Source: Wurfbainia villosa (taxonomy: Eukaryota > Streptophyta > Magnoliopsida > Zingiberales > Zingiberaceae). From it: a stretch of DNA of 64,000 bases. Position 1 is the stretch's first letter; each line of letters opens with the position of its first letter. This document shows, in pieces, positions 56,937 to 64,000 of this stretch. The notes beneath the pieces were generated by a model that saw nothing but the letters and a program-made list of their open reading frames with translations, had not been told where the DNA came from and ran no database searches. The stretch covers positions 1,860,001 to 1,924,000 of the forward strand of contig CM045990.1 in assembly GCA_025175895.1 (NCBI GenBank). Direction: 5' to 3'. Position numbers and translations under genes: made by a program.

Positions 56937-58807
56937 TGAAGGTAGGAAACTTCACTTCCCACTTCAACTCGGTCGCTTGTTCATGGCGATCCCTTCTACG
57001 TCCCCGGATAAAAAAAAATTATCCTTGATAAAAGGGATTACCCAAGCAACCGTTTCATCTTTGTGCTATTCGATTAGAGTAGTCACTTGAACAAACTTGT
57101 TGTTCAAGCAACCAACCTCTATTCTACGAATAGCCGCGGAATAGACAATGTATGGATCGCCGGCTTTTGTGTTTATGTTCAGGGTTTAAGTTATATTAGC
57201 CATAAAAATAGAATACTACATGCATATATAATTGAAAAATAATTATAGATATGTTACAAAAGAGAATAGACAATCGATATACCTCTCGATCTTTTATTGT
57301 ATGTCCTTCCTCCTTTTGGACCTCGTGTGGGCGACGATCTACCAAAAGTCGAAGCTCCTAGATCACCAATCTTCCTTCCTTGCTCGCTCCGAACAAGAGG
57401 AAGAATAAGAAACAAAACACTTCTCCTTCTTTCAACCAACCACCAAGCTCCAAGCTTGGTGCTTACCGCCGGCCAAGAAGGAGATCAAGGAGAGTGAACG
57501 CCGGCCAAGACTCTAAGGGAAGAAACCCTAGACTTCTTTCCACTGGCCAAGGAGAGGAGAAGGACTTGATTTGGATGCCGGCCAAGGGAGGGAAGAAGGA
57601 GATGGGCGCCGGCCACCAAGGAAGAAGAAGAAGAAAGGAAAAAATTTCCTTATTTGGTGCCGCCCAAGCCTTCAAACCCTAAGCCTCCCAAACCCTAATC
57701 CTATCTCAATTGGAATTCCTTGTTGTCGCCCACCCTAAAGCCTCCTTTTATAGAGTTAGGGATAAGCCTTATTTTAATCTCAACCGTCGGATCTAGAGAT
57801 TTAATCTCAACCGTCGGATCTAGAGATTTAATCTCAACCGTCGATTCTAGAGATTTAATCTCTACCTTTGGATCTAGAGTTTTATTTTCATCCATTGGAT
57901 CTAGGCTTCATGAGGTATTAATAGGCTACAATAGGGATCATGAGGAGGACTTGGATCTTGGCCACCCAATGGATCAAGCCCACATAAGGTTCGATCCATT
58001 AATGATAATCCAATCAACTAAAGGATTATCATTGATCTACCTCACCAACCCTCATAAGTTAATATGGGCTCCATATATTATATGTACATTTTTCTTTCCG
58101 TGTTTAAGATCTCGAATGTCCGTCGATTAATTAATTTACTGACTATTAATTAATCAACATCTAACTCCATGAGTAGTACCACTCAACCTTTTCATCTTGC
58201 CGGACCAAGTCCACCTGCAGGGTTTACATGATGAACCTTATGAGCTCCTCAAGGGGACATCATCATCCTAATATATAGGACATGGTTTCCTCCTATAATC
58301 AACGACACACCATATAAATAATATCATTTCTCAACTTACCGAGCCTATCGATTTAATCTATAAATCTCTCCTATTGGTAAATCAAAGAAATGAATACTAA
58401 GTATATGTGCCCGTTATTATATCGGGATTAAGAGTATGTACAATATAATATGTGAGGTCCGATTCGATTATGTAGTCAGTAATAAATCGAATCACCTCTA
58501 AGTCGATCCTGCTCAATACACACAAAGTGTACAAGTATGATTCTATGGTCAAGACAAACCAATACCAAATCACACTACAACCATACCAATGGTTTGTCCA
58601 AAGCCATCTCGGTTGTAAGCCTATACTTATACTTTACAAGGAGCCGATAACATGATCTCCCGTGTGACACCACACACCATGTTATCTACAATGTAATATA
58701 TTAGACAATATACATAACCATAAATATGCAAACAATGATCATGTGATTCTTATTTCAAAATAAAGATGTTCATACAACAGATAGACTTTTCAGTATACAT
58801 CCCAACA
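56937..58807 (-). mobile_element. Solo LTR (reverse) inserted in Copia D gag
   Basis: 1871 bp, TGAAGGTAGG...ATCCCAACA, with a perfect 5-bp duplication CTAAT at 56932-56936 and 58808-58812. The gag frame continues across when one flank and the insert are left out. A TATA-like box (complement of CTTTTATAGAG, ~57745) and its layout relative to the end agree with the LTRs at 17730, 20655 and 27897. The Lys/Arg-rich ORF 57380-57682 lies in the R/U5 part and is not convincing as a gene. Confidence 0.85.
57777..57895. repeat. 27 bp minisatellite, about 4.4 copies
   Basis: The unit TCTCAACCGTCGGATCTAGA plus GATTTAA is repeated head to tail. The first two copies are exact and the later ones diverge. 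It yields repeated protein-like strings in all frames, which are artefacts. Confidence 0.9.
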
Positions 58808-59940
58808 CTAATTAGGTACGCACTCAATGCCTTCCCTAGGACCACCTTGTGGGCATCCATGGTCGATGCCTACAGGGTTTCTAAGGATCTATCAAAAATT
58901 AGATTATACGAGTTTTTCTTTGAATTTAAACTTCACGAACAAACTAACGTGGTCCGGGATGAGAGAGGTATTGCATTCCTTATAGGTCAGAGAAGAAAGG
59001 AGAAGAGCAAGCTACCTCCCGAGCAAGAAGAAGAATATGAACCTGAGGGCGAATCCGAGTCCGAATCAGAAGAAGAAGCCGAGATAGTAAATATGATGCG
59101 GAAGATAATCTAAAAAGAAAGGGAGTAGTTGAAGAAACCCCCACACAAATCTACACATGCTACGGGTGCAACAAGAAGGGACATTACAAGTCAGATTGCC
59201 CAAAAATGAAGCCAAAACACAAGCAACCCAAGCAAGCTTTTCAAGCAACATGGGAGGAGGAAGATCAAAATAATGACTTGGCGTTCATGGCAAAACCGGT
59301 AGTCTGAGTCCGAGTCTGAAGCCGAATATGAATCCAACTCCGACTCTGACTCCGAGGACGATTTCGAGAAGAGAATCAAAGCTGGATCAAAAGAAAAGAT
59401 TAAGGTAAGTCGTTCATTAATTGCAAACTTATATCATGTAATTAAGTTGCTAAATAGGAAATTTACTAAGTCTGAGTCTAGAGTTGAGTCGTTACTTGAG
59501 GAGGTTGAAGCCCTCAAGCAAGAGGCTACTCTAACCTCTTCAACTAGTCAAGTTCAAGAGGGAAACTCAACTCAAGTTGAAAAATTTGAGGAGGAGAATT
59601 CTCTCTTGAAAGGACAAGTTCAAGAGGTTAAGGCTAGGTTGGAAAAGTTCACATTGGGATCCAAGAATCTTAACCGACTACTTAGAACTCAAAGAGCCGT
59701 GTACAACAAAGTCAGACTCGGATTTAGGTCAATGACTACGAATAGATCTTACATGTCTATTGTAAATCATAGTCATCAAAGAGTCCAAGCATGGATCCCT
59801 AAAATTCTATTGAATTCACATATAAGGACCAATAAGTATTGGATTCCCCAGGGTCAAGTTCACTATGTGGATAGACCATGTTGGTTCAATGGTCTAGGGG
59901 GAGCTAGTACTAAAATAGTATACCCACATTCTTAGTTAAA

Positions 59941-60807
59941 ACTTTGCATGCTTAGTTAATCCTTGTTTTAATTGTTAGAATGGTTAGTTAGGATAAATAG
60001 TTAATCAATCTTGATAATATAGTATCAGGACGCAGTGAGATGATAGTACATTAGGGAAACGAAGTCTTGTGTGTCCGAACTAGATAAGGCGTATCTAGCT
60101 TGGTGCACTCGACTAAGTTGAACTAGCTGAAACTACCTCGCCGTATCCTAAACTAGTTAGACTAGGAAGTAATCTTAAGTGACTTAAGTAATCAATTTCT
60201 TGAATTTGGCTTTGTCTAAGGAAGTGGTCGTTGTTTCGATCAAAGAAGGTCTCTGTGCCTCGCCACGACCTGGAAGCCAATTTCTCAAAAAGTTTACTTG
60301 ACGAGCTAAGGGTTAAATCCGAATCTAACCCAAGGTTGATTAGCTTCAAATCACTAAAACTTAATCAAGTGAAATTGAAATCATCTCACAAAACATATAA
60401 GGTGAACATGTTTTGAGACACATAGAATGGGTGAGATGTTAGGGATAATTGAAATACACATAACATAACTTTTTTGAAATGCTTTCAAAACTATAAATAC
60501 TTATTAATTGTAGCATTTAAACATATAGTTATAATTTTATGTGGCCGATACTAAATATATAACTCTCTAGGCCAAGTTTAGCGCCCCTAAATATTTTATA
60601 CCTCATGTATTTGACTAAGGGGGAGAAAACTAACCTTTAGGGTTATTTTACAAACTCATAAAGTTTTTTTTAATGAACTTATGGTATTTTGTTTCAAAAA
60701 CTTATTTTGGTAAAACTAATTTTACAATTGTTGGTGTAGAGGGATATACCTCGAACCAACCTACTCAACTAAGTAGAGACACATGCTTGGACTCTTTCAT
60801 TTGATTT
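59941..60807 (+). other. Copia D internal non-coding tail
   Basis: No pol motif. AAGGGGGAGAAAA at 60618 resembles a purine tract but is not followed by an LTR start. TTGTTGGTGTAGAGG at 60730 resembles an LTR start but does not continue like the 5' LTR. It is cut at 60808 by Copia E. Confidence 0.55.
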
Positions 60808-61913
60808 TGTTGGATCGATGCGGTTTGCTAGAGGGGGGGGGGGGTGAATAGCGATAAAAACTTTTTCTCGTTTCTTTTGTTAAAACTCGAGAGAAAATTA
60901 ATTGCAGCGGAAATATAAAGTAAATAGAGACAAATAGGTTTTACTTGGTTCATAGCCTTCGGCTACTACTCCAAGGCTCTAATGGTCCTTGACCACGCAC
61001 GGAGGGCAAATACTAAACGAACTCCCTCTCGATGGAGATAGGAGTTAAACGAATACAAAAACTCGAGAAAGACTCAAGGTAGAGGGACACTCCCCCTCTC
61101 CTTGATATGATTTAAAGCTTGAAATAAAAACAACTTATACAAATTTAAAGATTATACTGACGACTTCAAAGATTGGAGGTTGAAGCTCTAGTCGTCGTCT
61201 CGGCAGCGCTTCGTCGTAGGGATGTCGGAGAGTCGGAGCGTATCGGAAGCACTTGGAAGCTTTTGAATTGATGAAAAACCCTAGGTTTGACCCACCTTTT
61301 ATAGCCTTTAAGCCCCTCATCGAATGAGTCTTTAGCCAATCACAAATGGGCACAAATCCCCTTGAAAAATGGTGATAACTCTTGATCGCCGAGGTCGATC
61401 CTTTGACCAGAATGATCGGTGATGGCCATCACTCCGATCGATGGCAGATCACGAGTATAGTCACTCGACTGATGGAAGGCAGTCGAGTCCTTCAGGTTGG
61501 CAGTCGATTGATGCTGGCTGCAAGGCAAAGTTAGCTTAAGGAAAACATTATTTCGACGGTCGTCGACCATCCGATCTCGACCTAGACCATCTATAAGAAG
61601 TCTTTGGTCGGATCTACGCTTAAGATCATCTCCGTAAAGAGGATACGACCTTACTTATGCTCACACACACGAGCTTACCTCAGTACTTACGTGTTGCTTC
61701 CGGCCTTCCACTCAATTCCTTCGGCTCCCTCCGAAGTCTCTTGAGTGTCGCTCGACCACCGTGGCTTCCTCCGGGTGTCGCTAGCCTTCAGCTCCAGCGT
61801 TGAGACTTTTCTGCACACTTGATTTAGCTCATGAGATAACAATATATGCTTAACTTTGTATCGTTTGCTATAATCAAAACTTAGGTTCGACTTAGGTGCC
61901 TACTGCACCAACA
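60808..61913 (-). repeat. 3' LTR of Copia E
   Basis: 1106 bp. On the - strand it runs TGTTGGTGCAGTAGGCACC...GATCCAACA. A run of about 12 G at 60833-60844 lies in the CTAGAGGGGGTGAATAG end. CAGTCGA(C/G)T motifs are at 61455-61510. Confidence 0.85.
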
Positions 61914-62837
61914 ATCTCCCCCTTTTTGATTTATGGCAAACCCACATACAAAGTTAAGTAAATAGCAAGCATGAAAAGTAATAATGTGCATGAGAAACAA
62001 AAAAATATGAAGATTAAGTTGGAGTAGTAAGGATTTTCTTCAAGTACTCCCCCTTGAGGAAACCTCCCCCTTGACCGAGGGTGAGTCTTGAAGAAAGACC
62101 TTAATCCTCCCCCTTGAGGGTTGCTTTAAGTAATTAACATTACTTAAAGTTGGCCTTAGTAAAACGTTTTAGTTAATCCCTTTCTCCCCTTAAGTAAAAC
62201 ATTAACGACATAAAGTTTTTAAAAATAAGTTTAAGTAAAACTTAGGCGACAAATAAGTTTAAGAATTCTTTGGCCTTTTGGTAAAAGTTAACTAAGTTTT
62301 AACTTTTGTTTAAAAAATGAAGTAAGATTTAAGTTATAAAAAAATTTTGACCACTTAACATTGGCCTTTTTCTACCCATTTTGAAGTATATCGAAAAGAG
62401 TAAGGTGTGTGAGGAAAACAAAAATTGTTAAATTTAAAGTCCAAGCATGTTCCCCATTTTTTATAAAAAAAATAATATACTGAAAATAAGCTCATCTATA
62501 AAATGTTCGACTCATATTTGGCTTGATTGATATGTAAGATCAACCAGTCCTGGTCAGAGTCGGTTAGTATGTATGATTATACTCCGTGGTTCATAGCGAT
62601 GCACTAGCTCTACATCTGGAACCAGGAGTAAGGTCCTAACATCTCACACCCATCTACGTGGCTAAGTACACAAACACATTAGTCCTATGTGTTGTGAGAT
62701 GTACTGGCTCCTTAAATCTATAGGTGCATGATATCTAAGGTATGTCCTATGCTAGTTCCATAAAAATGAAATTAAAGAAATAGTAGTAAGAACATATAAT
62801 TTGCATGTACCTATTCTATTACGCACATGCCCAATTT
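61914..62837 (-). other. 3' non-coding region of Copia E
   Basis: Begins right after the RNase H stop (62838) and ends in the purine tract. Several CTCCCCCTTGA words (62045-62115), purine-rich on the element strand, precede the final tract. No coding frame. Confidence 0.7.
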
Positions 62838-63999
62838 TCATCTTAATAGACTAAATTTGGCTTCGGGTAGGAGTTTAGTAAATAGATCTGCCAAGTTAGA
62901 CTTCGATTCGACGTATTCGAGGTGTATGGCTCCGTTGGCCACATGTTCTCGAATGAAATGGTGTTTGACCTCTATATGTTTGGTCCTAGAGTGACATATC
63001 GGATTCTTTGTAAGATTAATTGAACTAATGTTATCTATGTGAAGTTTAGTATTCGTAAAGTCTAACTTAAAGTCGCGGAGAGTGTGCTTCATCCAAAGAA
63101 GCTGCGTGACACACTCACCCATCGCGATGTATTCGGCTTCGGTGGTAGATAAAGCAACACAGTGTTGTTTCCTACTGCACCAACTCACTAGACTCGAGCC
63201 GAGAAGTTGACAACAACCACTCGTGCTCTTTCTATCGAGCTTACTACCGGCATAATCCGAATCGGAGTAGCCGATTAGTTCAAACTCCGTAGATCTAGGG
63301 TACCAAATACCAACGTTAAGTGTGCCCTTAAGATATCTAAGGATACGCTTAACTAGGGTTAGGTGTGACTCCTTAGCACAGGTTTGAAACCTGACGCACA
63401 TACTTACTGCGAATAGGATGTCGGGTCGACTTGCAGTTAAATATAGGAGACTCCCTATTACACTCCTATAGTATTTTAAGTCAATGGACTTACTTTCTAG
63501 GTCTTCTCCTATGTTAACATTTATCACCATTGGGGTGTTTATTACCTTAGCGTCTTGCATTCCAAATCTTTTAATTAACTCCTTAGTGTATTTTTGTTGA
63601 TATAGGTATATACCATCCTTAGTTTGTTTAATTTGTAGACCTAAAAAGAAACTTAACTCGCCTACCAAGTTCATTTCGAACTCACTTTCCATGAGCGAAA
63701 CGAACTCGTTTAGTAAGGCTGAGTTAAAGGTTCCAAAAATTATATCGTCTACATAAATTTGAGCTATGAATATTTCTTTACCTAAGGTTTTTACAAAGAG
63801 AGTTGGGTCAACTAAGCCTTGGTTAAACCCTTTTGACTTAACATGGATTGAAAGTCTCTCGTACCAAGCTCGAGGAGCTTGTTTAAGTCCATAGAGAGCT
63901 TTCTTAAGTTTTAGAACGTGGTCGGGTTTATCTAGATTTTCGAATCCGGGGGGTTGGCTGACATAAACTTCTTCTTTAATGTATCCATTTAGGAATGCC
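62838..63999 (-). CDS. Copia E polyprotein, reverse transcriptase end and RNase H (partial, open)
   Basis: The frame is open from the window edge to the stop at 62838, about 387 codons. The first internal Met is at 63692, so an ATG-based call would be too short. RT: AFLNGYIKEEVYV, KKALYGLKQAPRAWYERL, QIYVDDIIFG (catalytic YVDD, ~63750). Then LSFFLGLQIKQ, LLYLTASRPDILFAV, and RNase H (GYSDSDYAGSKLDRKSTSG, ALSTTEAEYIAM, HIDNISSINL, SRTKHIEVKHHFIREHV, LADLFTKLL). All key RNase H acidic residues (SDSD, TEAEY, HIDN) look present. No frameshift or stop is seen, unlike every other pol in this window, which suggests a young copy. Confidence 0.88.
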   Translation of the reverse strand, partial: AFLNGYIKEEVYVSQPPGFENLDKPDHVLKLKKALYGLKQAPRAWYERLSIHVKSKGFNQGLVDPTLFVKTLGKEIFIAQIYVDDIIFGTFNSALLNEFVSLMESEFEMNLVGELSFFLGLQIKQTKDGIYLYQQKYTKELIKRFGMQDAKVINTPMVINVNIGEDLESKSIDLKYYRSVIGSLLYLTASRPDILFAVSMCVRFQTCAKESHLTLVKRILRYLKGTLNVGIWYPRSTEFELIGYSDSDYAGSKLDRKSTSGCCQLLGSSLVSWCSRKQHCVALSTTEAEYIAMGECVTQLLWMKHTLRDFKLDFTNTKLHIDNISSINLTKNPICHSRTKHIEVKHHFIREHVANGAIHLEYVESKSNLADLFTKLLPEAKFSLLR

Positions 64000-64000
64000 G

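Larger units (their letters stand above)
56446..59940 (+). pseudogene. Copia D gag, split by a solo LTR and frameshifts
   Basis: N-terminal part 56446-56936: PPFFNGDDFHYWKGRM, then the UBN2-like capsid region (DLWNKLIELYEG, KRDLLLNKLYNIK, LHAQIQDIVNGLHSIG). It resumes at 58813 (RYALNAFPRTTLWASM) and ends in an acidic stretch with a stop at 59111. In another frame comes a CCHC knuckle (CYGCNKKGHYKSDCPK, 59158). After further frame changes comes a coiled-coil region (59447-59935: SLLEEVEALKQEA, FEEENSLLKGQVQEVKARL). This copy shows what the shorter gag of Copia C lacks. Confidence 0.85.
55143..60807 (+). mobile_element. SIRE-like Copia D, 5' LTR and gag only, truncated by Copia E
   Basis: The 5' LTR is 55143-56266 and the primer site TGGTATCAGAGC is at 56272. 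Gag starts at 56446, is interrupted by a solo LTR (56937-58807) and resumes at 58808. After the gag C-terminus (59935) there is no pol. The sequence stops at 60807, where the opposite-strand Copia E begins. No 3' LTR is seen, so whether the whole element lacked pol, like Copia C, or lost it by truncation cannot be decided. Confidence 0.8.
60808..64000 (-). mobile_element. SIRE-like Copia E, 3' end, extends beyond the window
   Basis: On the - strand: open RT/RNase H frame, non-coding 3' region, a purine tract (complement of ATCTCCCCCTTTTT, 61914-61927), then the 3' LTR 61913-60808. The left flank is GATTT (60803-60807); the right flank is outside the window. It inserted into or next to Copia D in opposite orientation. 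Confidence 0.88.

Noticed and set aside
60730..60807. Start of a 3' LTR of Copia D
   Set aside because: TGTTGGTGTAGAGG resembles an LTR start, but the following 60 bases do not match the 5' LTR, and no purine tract directly precedes it.

Overview
The window is nuclear DNA of a flowering plant with a repeat-rich genome. Two intron-containing plant genes can be recognised: the 3' end of an organellar peptide chain release factor 1 gene (+ strand, 517-10354) and a small gene for a plant-specific A_thal_3526/TIGR01589-domain protein (- strand, 53269-54071). There is also a broken NLR (NB-LRR) gene fragment (+ strand, 35655-36051 and 52356-52630). Almost everything else is transposable elements, many nested inside each other. 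The species cannot be named from the sequence.

Layout. 1-10354: terminal exons of the release factor gene. Its last intron (772-10282) holds an 8.6 kb decayed CACTA (En/Spm) transposon with transposase remnants on the - strand and arrays of GCGACGAAA-type subterminal repeats. 10355-13240: non-coding, with a GATC-rich patch. 13241-25634: a decayed Tnt1-like Copia element. It has 580/600 bp LTRs and is interrupted by a solo LTR inside the reverse transcriptase (17730-19383) and by a second LTR in the 3' region (20655-24072), which itself contains a third solo LTR (22726-23954). 26990-28990: fragments of two reverse-oriented LTRs. 28990-35655: a both-ends-truncated Ty3/gypsy element on the - strand. 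It is split by a 3.57 kb non-autonomous CACTA element (31591-35157) with perfect 13-bp terminal inverted repeats and a 3-bp target duplication.

35655-52630: the NLR fragment, split by a second Tnt1-like Copia element (36052-52355). That element carries an unusual extra ORF upstream of gag (44812-45345). It is in turn split by a SIRE-like Copia (37683-44362) that has both LTRs, an open but internally shortened gag, and no pol. 52618-52790: a decayed reverse SINE. 53269-54071: the A_thal_3526 gene. 55143-60807: a truncated SIRE-like Copia with its gag split by a solo LTR (56937-58807). 60808-64000: the 3' end of another SIRE-like Copia on the - strand, with an open RT/RNase H frame running off the window.

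Most nesting levels are supported by target-site duplications and by reading frames that resume across the insertion, so a relative order of insertions can be read. The least explained signals are: (1) the pre-gag ORF with an acceptor-like AG directly before its ATG and a C-terminal membrane segment; (2) a recurring palindrome, CAGTCGACTG, in elements of unrelated classes; (3) stem-loop arrays in the SIRE-like LTRs; (4) a long perfect-type inverted repeat inside the small CACTA element.
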